A DNA stretch of 64,000 bases, from assembly GCF_029873635.1 (NCBI RefSeq), contig NC_080422.1, positions 11,873,764-11,937,763 on the forward strand, given 5' to 3'. Below the pieces are notes generated by a model. It made no database searches, had not been told where the DNA came from, and saw only the letters and a list, made by a program, of their open reading frames with translations. The translations under genes were made by a program, and so were the position numbers. This document shows positions 34,943 through 47,760 of the stretch, in pieces (position 1 is the stretch's first letter; the number at the start of each line of letters is the position of its first letter). This DNA comes from Malania oleifera (lineage: Eukaryota > Streptophyta > Magnoliopsida > Santalales > Ximeniaceae).

Positions 34943-35175
34943 TTTCGTCCTTGAAATTTACTATCTGTATCTCCATCTATACACTTCATCATTCCGTACA
35001 AGAAAAAGGTCTACTTATTTTATTTCCTGCCCTCACTTGTAGTGGAGGAATACCGTAGCTACATTTATGTTCTGGGAAATTACACATATAAAACTAAAAA
35101 CTATCTACTAACTAAAATCAATACATGTACCTGCAAAAGAAATTTATCTAACTATTATACTTTACCTGAGTACCT

Positions 35176-38100
35176 CTATACCTCTTGGAACAACTGTGGG
35201 TATCTCTGTCTGATCTGCTCCTCGAGCTCCCAAGAAGCTTCCTCTATGGCGTGATTCCTCTACAAAACTTTAACTAACTGTATTTCTTTAGTGCGTAAAG
35301 TCTGAACCTTTCTATCCAAAATCTGTACTGATACTTCTTCATATGCCAATGAATCCTTAAGCTTTATCTCTGCATAGCTAAGGATGTGAGATGGGTCTAG
35401 GACGTATTTCCTTAACATGATAACATGAAACACGTCATGAATTCGAGCCAAAGCTGGCGGCAAAGCTAACCTGTAGGCAACTGACCCTATTCTCTCAAGT
35501 ATCTCAAAAGGACCAATATACCTAGAACTCAACTTGCCATTCTTTCCAAACTCCATAACTCCTTTCAGAGGAGCTATCTTCAAAAATACTTGATCTCCCA
35601 CATCAAACTCCAACTTCCGGCGGCGAGTGTCTGCGTAGCTTTTCTGCCGACTCTGTGCTGTACTAATTCTTTCTTTAATTAATCTGACTTTGTCAGACGC
35701 CTGTTGTACTATATCTAGACCCAAAACTCACATTTTACCTACTTCATCCTAAAAAAGAGGAGAACGACATCTCCTGCCATATAATGCCTCGTAAGGTGTC
35801 ATGCCGATGCTAGCCTGATAACTATTATTGTAAGCAAACTCAACTAACGGCATAAACTGAATCTAACTGCCTCCAAAATCAAGCACACAAGCACAAAGCA
35901 TATCTTCTAGTGTTTGAATTGTTCTCTCAGTCTGATCATCTATCTGGGGATGGAAAGCAGTGCTAAAAGCTAACTGTGTACCCATAACTTTCTGAAAATT
36001 CTTCCAAATTGTGAAGTGAACCGAGGATTTTGGTCGGAGACTATGGATACTGGAACACCATGGACGCGAACTATCTCCTGAACATATATCTCTGCTAACC
36101 TGTCCATGGAATAGCCGACTTTAACAGAGATGAAATGAGCGGTCTTCGTCAAACGATCCACAATCACCCAAATCGCATTCAACCCCTGTCGCACTGGTGG
36201 TTACCCCGTAACAAAATTCATAGAAATGTGGTCCCACTTCCACTCTGGAATAAACAACGGCTGCAACTACCCTATTGGCCTCTGGTGCTCAGCTTTAACC
36301 TGCTGACACGTCAAGCATTGCTGAACAAACTCGGCTATCTCCCTTTTCATTTCACTCCACAAAAAGTACTCTCGCAGGTCCCTGTACATTTTTGTACTGT
36401 CGGGATGGACCGTGTATAGGGATCGTGAGCCTCCTTTAGTATAATTCTCCTGATTTCAGTATCTGCAGGAATACATAGCCTAGTACGGAATCGAAAAGCT
36501 CCGTCATCTGATATACTGAACTCCTCTCCCCGACCATCCCACATTCTAGCCATCACCTCTGCTAACTCTGCATCATCGCCCTGAGCTGCTTTAATCTTCT
36601 CGTATAGTGTAGGCTGAACCACTAGACTGGTAATAACTGCTTGAGGACTTTTCTCTACCAATTTTATATTGAGCCTCTCCAAATCCATCAGAATTGAGTG
36701 TTGAATCTCCATAGCTGTCAATACGGGTCCCCCTAATTTCCTGCTCAGAGCATCTACCACTACATTTGCTTTTCCTGGGTGGTAACTAATCGTACAATCA
36801 TAGTCTTTAATAAGTTCTAACCACCTTCTTTGCCTCATATTCAACTCTTTCTGGGTAAAGAAATACTACAGGTTCTTGTGATCCACGAAAATCTTGCACT
36901 TTCCACCATATAGGTAGTGCCTCCAAATCTTAAGTGCATACATCACTGCAGCAAGCTCTAACTCATGGACAGGATAATTCTTCTCATATTCTTTAAGCTG
37001 TTTGGACACATATGCAATGACCCTGCCATGCTGCATCAACACGCATCCAAGACCCTTCAAAGAGGCATCACTGTATATTACAAAACCGTCCTCCCCAGAT
37101 AGAATAGCTAATACCGGAGCTAATACTAACTGCTGCTTTAACTTTTGAAAACTCTATTCATAGTCATCAGTCCATTCAAATTTTACATTTTTCCTCGTAA
37201 GTCATGTTAATGGACCTGATAGCCTGGAGAAACCATCCACAAAGCGCCGATAATAACCTGCTAATCTTAGAAAACTCCTAACTTCCCGAACATTTCCCGG
37301 CCTTTCCCAATTTACCACTGCCTCTATTTTACTCGGATCTACTGATACTCCTACTTCTGAGATCATATGGCCAAGAAAAATAACTTGTCTTAACCAAAAC
37401 TCACATTTCTTGAATTTCGCATACAATTTTCTTTCCCTTAATATCTGCAACATTAGCCTCAAATGATACTCGTGCTCCTCAAAACTCCTCGAGTAGACAA
37501 GTATATCATCAATGAACACAACCATAAACTGGTCCAAATACTAATGAAACACACGATTCATCAAATGCATGAATATTGCTGGTGCATTAGTCAACCCAAA
37601 TGACATTACTAAAAACTCGTAATGCCCATACCTGGTACGAAATGCGGTCTTCAAAATATCTTCTGCTTTAACTTTCACCTGATGATAGCCTGACCGTAGA
37701 TCAATTTTAGAGTAAACCTAGGTCTTCTAGAACTGATCAAATAAATCATCAATCCTAGGGAGAGGATATTTATTCTTGACTGTCAGTTTGTTTATCTCCC
37801 TATAATCGATGCATAATTTCATGGTTCCATCTTTCTTTTTCACGAACAGAAATGGCGCTCCCCAGGGCGATACACTGGGCCTGATAAAACCCTTATCCAG
37901 TAATTCCTGTAGCTGATCTTTCAGTTCTTTTAACTCGACTGGAGCCATACGGTACGGTACTTTAGATACTGGTGCAGATCCTGGCAACAAGTCTATAGTA
38001 AACTCAACCTCATAATCTGGTGGCAAACCAGACAATTTTTCTGAAAATACATCTGAAAACTCTCTCACTACTGGTATATCAGCTTGTCTCAATGCTTCTT

Positions 38101-39651
38101 TTGGCACTTCTTTTATGTAGGTGACATACCCCTGACAACCATCCTGTAGCAGTCTCCTCACCTGAATAGCCGACACCAGTTATAACGAGGCACGCATGTG
38201 TGAACCCGTAAATCTAAATTTTGGCTCACCCGGCGGTTTGAAAATTACTTCTTTCTTATGGCAATCAATACTAGCGTGATAAATAACTAACCAAACCATA
38301 CCCAATATCACATCAAATCCCTGTATATCCAGGACCACAAGATCGACTAAAAGCACTCTCTCCTGAATATTTACTGAAAAATTCCAAAGTACCCTCCTGC
38401 ATCTAATCACAAATCCCATCAGCGTACCCACAGACAATTCTATATCTAATGGATGTGTCTCTATTCCAGCTATTTTCACATATCCCGCCCATATAAAAGA
38501 GTGGGTAGTACCTATATAAAAAAAAATAATAATTTTATATGGTAAAACAATCAGAGTACCTGTGACCACGTCTCTAGTCGTCTCAGCGTCTCTCGGTGTC
38601 AACGCGTAGACCCTCGCCGACGCAGTGTTCCTTTGCTGACCACCGCGGGGCGCCTGATATCCACCTTGAACCGGTCTGGGAGCCTGTGCATAATTCGACG
38701 GCATCAGACACGATCGAGCCATATGATCGGGCCTCCTACATCGATAACAAACATTCACCCCCAGTCGACACTCACCAGGATGTCTCCATCCACATCTAGG
38801 AAAAATGGCAGGAAGCTGTTCGCTTTGAAATCCACTATGCTCTACCATCTATCTCTGGCATTCGCCAAATCTACCCCCTCTCCAAGGGCCTCGACTAGGA
38901 CCCGCCTAAAAACTCGAGGGCACAGTCCTCTTTCTTTGACTCTGCGTCTCAGTCTCCCTAGGCAAACTTTCCTCTGCTATAATAGTCTTGACAACCAACT
39001 CTGAGAAGTCCTAGATCCTCAGTATTGCCACCTGCCTGTAAATATCACACCTCAAGTTTCTCTCAAACATTCTAGCCTTCTTTGCTTCATCTGGGACAAT
39101 ATAGGGACAGAAACGCGATAGCTCAATAAATCTCGCAGCGTACTGTTGTACGGTCAACGACCCCTAGGAAAAACTCAGAATTCCTGTACTCGAGCATCTC
39201 TAACTGAAGAAGGATAATATCTATCAAAGAACATATCCCTGAATCGGGCACAGGTCATCAGAACTGGTATCACCCTTTGCTCCTCCAACAGTTTGGTGGC
39301 TGACCACCATCTCTCGGCCTCCCCTGCTAGCCTATATGTAACATATAAGACCCTCTTCTCATCGGTGCAGTGAAGTACTATCAAAATCTTTTCTATCTCT
39401 TACACCCAATTCTCAGTAACTATAGGATCGATCGCTCCAGAAAAAGCTGGTGGATTCATCTTCATGAATTTCTCTATGGTACATCCCTGAGCTGAAGATG
39501 GACCTCCCTACTCTCTAGAGCTTAACGCTATCTCAGCCATAACTTGCTGAGCCACACTACGCAACACAACATCTGAATCCCCACCTACTGCGCCAAAAGG
39601 ACCAGCATTATCATTCCCACTAGCGTGAGCGCTATTACCTCCTGGGTCCAT
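35176..39651 (-). pseudogene. Tekay-2 gag-pol pseudogene
   Basis: Starts at the ATG at 39649-39651 (MDPGGNSAHASG, as in Tekay-1) and ends at 35176. Gag: MNPPAFSGA, HCTDEKRVLYVTY, GEAERWWSA. Zinc knuckle CYRCRRPDHMARSC at about 38749-38708. The protease active-site triplet reads YIG instead of DSG (aspartate codon 38516-38518 changed). RT has [18 protein letters not shown] and an intact FIDD at 37505-37516. RNase H has IYSDAS and VHELELAA. Integrase core motifs include VSDQNPRFTSQF. The C-terminal chromodomain is at about 35370-35176 with a stop inside it. Stops include 39508-39510 and 39400-39402 in gag and several in pol. The integrase finger is frameshifted near 36420. Not functional. Confidence 0.88.
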
Positions 39652-39952
39652 CTTGCAAACACATAGAACACCGTTTCATAAATCTATTTCCCTACAAACC
39701 CAACTTATTCAACTAAAACTCTAAATTTTCTATAATCCCTCATTCCTGATCCTAACCCCAAATCACATCCTATAACCTAAATACATAACTCGTCGATAGT
39801 TTGCTATGGCTATCTTGAAGTTGTCACCCCAGGAAAAACACAGAAACCACCACGAAATCCTGTATTCAGATCACAGAACAAAACCTCAAATCATTTCTCT
39901 ATATTCTGGTATTGTTTTCTGCTGCACTTTAGAGTCTACAGAACCTAGCAAC

Positions 39953-39970
39953 CTAATCTTTAATACCAAA
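39953..39970 (-). other. Tekay-2 primer-binding site, decayed
   Basis: On the minus strand TTTGGTATTAAAGATTAG follows the 5' LTR end; it resembles the TGGTATCAGAGC initiator-tRNA site with transitions. Confidence 0.6.
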
Positions 39971-39971
39971 T

Positions 39972-41152
39972 TCTAACATTCTCAAAATTCTTACCATTTT
40001 TTTTATATTTTTTATTTTATATATGTATATCTACATCCATACCTAAGCAACAAAAACACAAATCATATAACCATTTATATATATGCTATATAATACCAGA
40101 ACCTAGTGTATATACGCCATAACCATACAAAATAAACCCCCCCAGCATTAACTACCTCAAAAATACAAAACTCTATCAAAAACTCACCTTATAACCAGGG
40201 TAATCAAAATACTCTCTTTCCGTGAGTCTGATCTGCTAGCCCAGCTGTCTCACCTGAAAAATGGTAATATAATGGGATGAATTAACACTCAATAAGTGGA
40301 AATATGTTATTACTAGTGTGTGGCGACCGAGTCATAAAATTATAATAATAGTATTTGAAAACTGTATAATCTGGCAATTCTGTATAATATATGTATAATA
40401 ACTTAAAACATTTGTATCATCTGAACTTTCTATCATTCATAGTGTTACATCATACTATATACAATAAAAGTTGTAAAGTTGTATACATATACATAACTGT
40501 GTTCTTTCCCTAGGACTCTATATGTCATGATTTGACCCCTCATGACAGGGTTGTGCGGCCCGTAGACGGGACTTAACTTGGTCGGCCCTCCAGGTAAGTC
40601 ACTATATTCTACACTACCTCAGCTCGGCCAAATTGCATACTCTCTTAGGCGCGGGACTGGCTAACTCAGTCCGGCCAAACTGCATGCTCTCCTAGGCGCG
40701 AGACTGGCTGCTACCTCGTCAAATCGGCCACCTCAACTCAGTGAACTGGGGAGCTGCATACTCTCCAAGCACGGCCGATGGTACCCACATACTATCTGAG
40801 ATATGTGGTTGCACTCTATCTGTATCTAGCAACGGTACCGTGCTCTGTAATTTATATCTGTATTGTATCTGTCTATAATCTTTCTATAGGGATCTGATAC
40901 TATATATATACATACTATACTCTTTATACTGTTTTCATTATATTTCCAAAATAACCATAACACTATATTGATGTACTGTAAATACTGTAATATTTGTAGC
41001 ATCTTGATGCTATAATGTGTAATCTATCTGTACTTTTTTTCTATATAATCTGTCTATAATCTTTCTTTCTATATAATCTGAGTGTTATGGCATTTAGGAA
41101 AACACAACTTTCTATATACACTGAATATACTGTTCTGAATAATATCTGTATA

Positions 41153-41195
<43 letters not shown>

Positions 41196-41856
41196 TATGA
41201 TAACATAAATAAGTTCCTAGTATAACATATTTCTCTTACCTTATCTCTGAAAAGCCCTTACTGTACTCTAGCCCGATACCTGCAGGGCTCTCCACTCAAC
41301 ACCCTGAAAACCACATCCTCCAGAATAAAATATCAGTATTTTCTTACCTACAACATTTGTCATAACTGAGGGAAAGACAAATACTGAATAAAATGTCTTA
41401 CCCTGAGATTGGGACAAAATCCAAATCAACTTTTCTAATGATCAGCTCCGACAGACTTGCAAAGAACTTCGCCAAGAGCGTCGTGGTAGCCTCAGATCTT
41501 CGATCCGACAAGAAATGGGCCCGGAAACAAAGAGAGAAGCGGGAGAGACCATATGAGAGAGAGAGAGAGAGAGAGAGAGGAGCATTGAAATTAGATAAAA
41601 ATCCGAGTTTTTCACTATTTATAGGGCTAGATTTGTCGATGAGACATGTCACCTCGTCGACGAACCTTACCCCCTCGTTGACGAAATTCAGACTGCCCAA
41701 AAACCCCTCTCGGTATCTTCTCGTCGACGAAACTTGTTTTCGTCGACGAGGTCCTCTTATGCCTTTGTCGACGAATCTCCTGTGTTCGTTGACGAGGCCC
41801 TTGAAAATTCTCTTCCTCTTAACTATTCAAATAATATTATTATTCGGGTTGTTACA
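39972..41856 (-). repeat. Tekay-2 5' LTR
   Basis: Matches 32800-34923 along its length, but about 200 bases between two (TA)n tracts are missing at about 41157-41192. The GTCGAC-type array lies at 41800-41630 and the TATA (minus strand) at about 41626-41615. The terminal base pattern at 39972 (TCTAAC) has decayed from TGTAAC. Confidence 0.85.
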
Positions 41857-43947
41857 TTACTCGTCGATCATAGAAGCTAAAATACTAGATTAGCAAGCTT
41901 TTGATTATCCAATCCTTTTCATATGATGTGCTTTTGTTTTCCTTATTGTTGTTTTCCTTTTGTAATCCGTTGATGCCTTTGTCTCGGAAGATTTTCTTTC
42001 ATCAATAAAATGAATTAAGCATTTCATTATATCACTTGCATCATAAGTTCAGTTGCCAAATTTTGTTTGCTTACGTTTCATGCGGGAATAAGGAAAGTAA
42101 CATTGCCAGTATTCACGAGCCGGAAAGATATGTTAATTTTGAAAATTTCATCCAAGAGGCAGAAGTAGAGAAGGATGAAACAATCGTTCTCACCTTATTG
42201 AATTCAGATGTTATGAAGAAGTATTTTACTCTCTAAGGAATGGAACGAAGTGGTTGTGTTGTTTCGACAATTACATGTCAGTTCATCACTTATGTTTTGA
42301 TCAAATGATAGATGATCATCTTTGGCCAACTAGTTATCTATAAAAAGAACCAAATATTGATTTACCATTTGTTAACCTATTTGAACCTGATTATTAAACC
42401 AATTTTTCTTAAAAGTCAGTTCACCAGAAATTTAACTTGTGTTTGGATGCCTTAACGTTTGGCGAGTCGTTCGAGACAATAATTATTACCAAAAGGATGG
42501 TAGACCATTTTTCAACTACCCAAAAGAAAGGAAAAGAAGAAATCTCTTACAAGCCCTTTTGAACTTAAAAAAATTTCAATTCTTGATTAACCAGTCAAAG
42601 GATCACACCCCACACTTGGACAGTTTTAAAAAGATCAGTCCCAAATGAGGTTAAAATAAAATGCTAAAATGTCCTTCATGAAAGGAAAAACAGAAAGTGT
42701 AGTAAAAGAAGAATATGTAAGAAAAATAGAGAAAAAAAGAAAGAAAAATAAGCAACATGATTCATATGTGATCTTTGACTAGCGAATACCTGCGATGAGA
42801 TTAATAAATTTTGAGCCTTATTTAAATATTTCTTTCTTTAACCCATACCCCTAGTCTACATTATGATTCAAATGAAAGTCCTAACCAGATTGGTATACAT
42901 TGTTGTCTCAAATAATTTGTCAGACTCAATGTTGAGTCTGAACTACGTAATAACCTGATCCTGAAAAGGTATGTAGGCAGCTTGTTTAAATGACAAGTTC
43001 GATCAATATCTTGCAAAGCGCCTCAACTCTAACTGGGGGCATAAAACGTCATTATGAGATAGAATTTTTGAGCTTTAGTTTCCCTTTTATTCTGAAAACC
43101 TATATCTTTAAGCCTACGTTTTGTCTCAAGTCTTAAAGACCATCTTGAGATCAAAACATGGATTGAACTTGATTAAACTAAAGACAATAGTTAAATGAGA
43201 GATTTCCAGTGGTTTCATAGTAGAAGAGGAAAAGTGATCCTTGAAAAGACTAGGGCATTTGGTAAAAAGAAAGAATCAGTCATTCAATTGGATACATTAA
43301 CATCAACGTCATATGACTTTTGAATATTTGTATGAATTTTTCTTGTGATAGTATTGAAACATGGTAAAACATTTATTTTGTGCGCGTTACCTTTTGACTT
43401 AGTAAAGTGATGTCCTAATTGCATAATCATTCTAAAAAAAAAAACCTTCTTAATCTTCAAAGTGTTAAAAGAGGATGGGTAGTCAAAGGGTTTCAAAATC
43501 ATCAGTAGTTTCTATAAAGAAGATCTCTGTAAAGGAAGAACAGTCTAACTGGGGCAAATGTCATGTCAAGTTTTAGAGATCTGCTAACATCAGGGTCAAG
43601 ATCAGTGACAAATAAATTCAACTGGGACAAATTCCGAGTTGAGTTTCAGTGGGACCTATTTAAGCACATTCTTATAAGATTGAAGTATGAAAACAGGGTC
43701 AAGATCAACTATAGATCCATTCAACTGAGGCAGATTTTGTGATTGAGTTTTATTTGTGCAAAGTGAATCACCTTCATGACCGGATGAATCAAGAAAATTG
43801 AGCCAAGATCAGTTACAGATCCATTCAAATGCGGTAAGTTTCATGTAGAAATTCAAAAAAATGGCCAAAATAAAAGATGAGGTTATTGATCATAGGCGCG
43901 CTAGGAGAAAAAATTCATGCATTGCCATGCATTTCATCCACCACCAT
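41857..43947 (+). other. Element E internal region, non-coding
   Basis: After the TTACT duplication, E resumes. Short open frames (42036-42236, 42439-42648) show no motif I recognise. No protease, RT or integrase motif is visible on either strand. The end of the stretch carries the 106-bp repeat described separately. Confidence 0.6.
43590..43850. repeat. About 106-bp degenerate tandem repeat (about 2.5-3 copies)
   Basis: The blocks GGGTCAAGATCAGTGACA, GGGTCAAGATCAACTATAGA and AGCCAAGATCAGTTACAGA recur at about 106-base spacing. Each is followed by TTCAACTGGGACA-like sequence. Confidence 0.6.
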
Positions 43948-43971
43948 TGTAATGACCTCAAATTCTTACCA

Positions 43972-44021
<50 letters not shown>

Positions 44022-44866
44022 GTGTATTAACATTCATACCTAAACAGCGGAAACACAAATCATACAACCATTTAGATTTATGCAAAACAACACCAGAATC
44101 CAATATCTACAAACCATAGCCATACAAAAATGTCCTTCTATCATCATCTACTCAAAAATATACCCAACTCTATCAAAAACTCACCCTAAATCAGGGTGAT
44201 CAAACACTCACTCTATCCGCGAGCCTGATCTACTCGCTTAATTGGATCACCTGAAAAATGTTAGAGTAATGGGATGAGTCGACGCTCAGTAAGTGGAAAT
44301 ATGCTATTACTAGTGTGTGACGGCTAAGTTAAGAATACTTTTAAAAATAGCAACTAAATTGTAATGCAACAATTTGTAAAATACATCTTTCAAGCATGTC
44401 TATCTTTCTCAATTTAAATTATATTGTATCATCTGTATTTTCTACTTTTCATACTGATAATATCATACTATATTCATCATACACTGTAATACTGTATACA
44501 TATACATAACTGTGCTTTATCCCTGAGACTTTGTACGTCATGATTTGACCCCTCATGATAGGGTTGTGCGGCCCATAGGCGAGACTTCATTTGGTCGGCC
44601 CTCCAGATAAGTCAATATACTCTACACTATCTCAGTCCGGCCAAACTGCATCCTCTCCTAGGCGTGGGACTGGCTACTACCTCGTCTAACTGGCCCCCTC
44701 TACCCAGCGTACTGGGGAGCTGCATCCTCTCCGAACACAGTTAGACGATACCCACATACTATCTGAGATATGTGGTTGTACTCTATCTGTATATAGCAAC
44801 GGTACCGTGCTCTGTAACTGTATCTGTATTGTGTCTGTCTATAATCTTTCCACAGGGATCTGATAC

Positions 44867-44898
<32 letters not shown>

Positions 44899-46129
44899 TT
44901 CTTTTACTGTTTTCGCCATGTTCCAAAATTACCATAATGCTATCTTTATGTACTGTATATATACTATAAAACTGTATACTGCATCCGTAGCATCTTGATG
45001 CTACCTTTGTATCTCTGTTTGTATATTCTGTATGTTATGGTAATAGGAACATGACATGCTAAAACTCTGTGTGTACTGTTCTGTATAAAACTGTAATATA
45101 AATATTGATCTGAATAAAACTGTATGCATGTATACATATATATGTATCTATCTGTTTCATGAAATTGTTCATAAGAATACTGTATATGCATGTAAATCTC
45201 TCTGTATAGTCTCTGTGAATACATCTCTATATCTACACCTGTATATTCTGTATAATTTCATATACTAAGAAGAACCATATAAACTGTACATACTGTCTAC
45301 TTCCATGCATTCCGTATAGTATGATATATATTATAAAACCTATATAAATTACTTCATCTCATGAAAATCACTTAGGTCACACAATCATTTAAACTCATAT
45401 TTGATAAAAATTGTATAATAAACTAGCATGAATATACATCTATAAAATCTTTGTTAACTTTATTAAAACTCCTAGCATAGCATATTTCTCTTACCTTAAC
45501 TTTGAAAAGTCCCTATATAATGCTGGCTCTATACCCGCAGGATTCTTAATTCAACATCCTGAAAACACAATATCCTAAAACAAAATATTAGTATTTTTCC
45601 GCCTACATCATTTCCTATAACTGTCATAAGATCAAAATCTGGAAAAAAGACCTTACCCTAAATTTGGGATGAAATTCAACTTTGTTTTCCCAACGATCTG
45701 CTCCGGTAAACTTGTAGAGAACTCCGCCAGGAGCGTCGTGGTAGCTTCGGATCGTCGATCCGGCAACTGGTAGGGCCGGAATCGAAGAGAGATGGGAAAG
45801 GATTCGTAGAGAGAGAGAGGGGGGGGGGCATTGGTAAATGGATAAAAATCCTGGTTTTCAAATATTTATACTATCAGATTCATCGACGAGACATGTCACC
45901 TCGTCGACGAGTCCTTCATTAAATTCGTCGACGAAGCCCCATGTTCGTCGACGAAATTCAGGCTACCCTCAGAACTCCTCTCGGTACTTTCTTGTCGACG
46001 AAGCCCTGTGTTCGTCGACGAAATCCTTTATGCCCTCGTCGACGAACACAACTATGAGCTTCTTCTGTTTTTGCTTCCCTTTTCCTCTCTTTTAATATTT
46101 AAATATCGTTATTTTTCCGGGTCGTTACA
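43948..46129 (-). mobile_element. Solo Tekay-type LTR in element E
   Basis: ACCAT is at both flanks (43943-43947 and 46130-46134). The 2182-base segment starts TGTAATGACC and ends GGGTCGTTACA on the plus strand, and is similar to the Tekay-2 LTR along its length. On the minus strand the GTCGAC-type array (46050-45880) precedes a TATA-like TATAAATA near 45872-45864. No internal domain, so it is a solo LTR from intra-element recombination. (TA)n tracts lie at 43978-44019 and 44873-44898. Confidence 0.88.
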
Positions 46130-46191
46130 ACCATACATTTCATGCAGTACTATACATTTCATATATTGCATAGAAAAATAAATGAATACAT

Positions 46192-46440
46192 ATAGCAACA
46201 TATCCCTGCATTCTAACATCACAAGTTAGCAACATACATGCATATAACAACATATCATTGCATTCTAGCATCACGAGTTAGCAACATGCATACATATAGC
46301 AATATATCCCTGCATTCTAGCATCACAAGTTAGCAACATGCATGCATATAGCAATATATCACTGCATACTAGCATCACAAGTTAGCAACATGCATGCATA
46401 TAGTAACATATCACTGTAGTCTGGCATCACAAGCAGTAAT
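46192..46440. repeat. 52-bp tandem repeat (about 4.7 copies) in element E
   Basis: Units contain TATCCCTGCATTCTAGCATC and ACAAGTTAGCAACATGCATG and recur at 46201, 46253, 46305, 46357 and 46409. Confidence 0.85.
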
Positions 46441-46530
46441 AGAGCTTCCTTCACACTTGTCTTGTTGAATAAGTTTTTGAAATGATCATTTGGCATCCTG
46501 GACTGAGCAATTCCGGTTGTGCTAATATTT

Positions 46531-46650
46531 GAAACTGGGGCAACCGACCCCAGGCATACATTGATTTACCTAGAAACTGGGGTAGCTGACCCTAGATACA
46601 CATTGATTTATTTTGAAATAGGGGCAGCAGATCCCAAAGACAAGTGGATT
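46531..46650. repeat. 42-bp tandem repeat (about 3 copies) in element E
   Basis: GAAACTGGGGCAACCGACCC-type units start at 46531, 46573 and 46615. The CTGGGG-type motif resembles the non-coding blocks at 43540-43840. Confidence 0.7.
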
Positions 46651-46745
46651 CATTCATTGAAATCAAGGCCCTACACCCAAGTGGATTTCCCCAATAGAGT
46701 AACCATTTTTCAAACTTTGGTTTCACACCTTATTACTGCTTGAAG

Positions 46746-47557
46746 TGGCTCGGATCCTCGTATCCGCTACGGCACAGATTCTTACATTCGCAGCAAGTCA
46801 TTATTGTGTCTTATGGCTCAGATCATCGTATTAGCTATGACTCGGATTCTTACATTCGAAGTAAGCCATTATTATGTCTTATGGCTCAACTCATCGTATC
46901 CGCTACGATTCGGATTCTTACATTCGAAGCAAATCACCATTGTGTCGTATGGCTCGGATCATCATATTCGCTACGGTTCAGATTCTTACATTCGCAGCAA
47001 GTCAGCATTGTATCGTGTAGTTCAGATCATCGTATCCGCTATGGCTCGGATTTTTACATTCGAAGCAAGCCACCATTGTGTCGTATGGCTCGAATCATCG
47101 TATCTGCTACGATTCAGATTCTTACATTCGCAGCAAGTCATCATTGTGTCGTATGACTTGGATCATCGTATCCACTACGGCTCAGATTCTTACATTCGAA
47201 GCAAGCCACCATTGTGTCGTATGACTCGGATCATCGTATCCGCTACGGCTCGGATTCTTACATTCGAAGCAAGCCACCATTGTATTGTATGGTTCAGATC
47301 ATCATATCCGCTGCGACTCAGATTCTTACATTTGCAATAAGCTATCATTGTGTTGTATGGCTCAGATCATCGTATCCGCTACGGCTCAGATTCTTACATT
47401 CGCAATAAACCATCATTGTGTCATGTGGCTCGGATCATCATATGCGCTACGACTCTGATTCTTACATTCCAAGCAAGCCATCATTGTGTCGTGTGGCTCG
47501 GATCCCCGTATCTGCCTCGGCCTGGATTCTTACATGCAGTGCAAGTCAATGCTGCAT
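46746..47557. repeat. 68-bp tandem repeat (12 copies) in the 3' region of element E
   Basis: Twelve units of 68 bases follow head to tail, each with TGGCTCGGATCATCGTATCC and CGGATTCTTACATTCG. A half-unit resemblance (GGCTCGGATCATCG and GGCTCGGATTCTTAC) shows an older internal duplication. Variants CGAAGCAAGCCACC and CGCAGCAAGTCA are interspersed. Sixty-eight is not a multiple of three, so a single frame reads a repeat only every 204 bases; the open frames of up to 178 codons here are artefacts of few stop codons in the unit. Confidence 0.92.
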
Positions 47558-47747
47558 ACTCCCCACTTGGATTCTTAGATTTAGTGCAAATCATCCCTAG
47601 TTGGTAGAAACAAACGACACTTGATTAACCTGAAAGCCATAGGTAGTTGTATGACCTGGCTAAAATAAGTATCTTTTATCTTTGCAGGCTTGTTGCTATA
47701 AAAACATAGGAAAGTTCCTATCGTTACATTGAAGCAACAAAGCCTAC

Positions 47748-47760
47748 AAAGAGGGATAAC
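47748..47760 (+). other. Element E polypurine tract
   Basis: ACAAAGAGGGATAAC lies immediately before the TGTAGACACCC start of the 3' LTR. Confidence 0.65.

Larger units (their letters stand above)
32800..41856 (-). mobile_element. Tekay-2: Ty3/gypsy chromovirus with both LTRs, inserted in element E
   Basis: TTACT stands at 32795-32799 and 41857-41861, a perfect 5-bp target-site duplication. LTR termini are TG...CA (TGTAACATCC to GGTTGTTACA on the plus strand). On the minus strand the order is 5' LTR, primer site, gag-pol with chromodomain, polypurine tract, 3' LTR. The two LTRs differ in length (2124 versus 1885 bases) mainly by one internal deletion. It belongs to the same superfamily as Tekay-1 but is a distinct subfamily. 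Coding frames are broken. Confidence 0.9.

Noticed and set aside
46746-47557. Regular repeats resembling a CRISPR array
   Set aside because: Units are directly adjacent without unique spacers, and the DNA is plant nuclear retroelement sequence.
46740-47600. Overlapping plus-strand open frames of up to 178 codons
   Set aside because: They cover the 68-bp array in a non-coding retroelement region. The unit is not a multiple of three and is open in several frames by composition.
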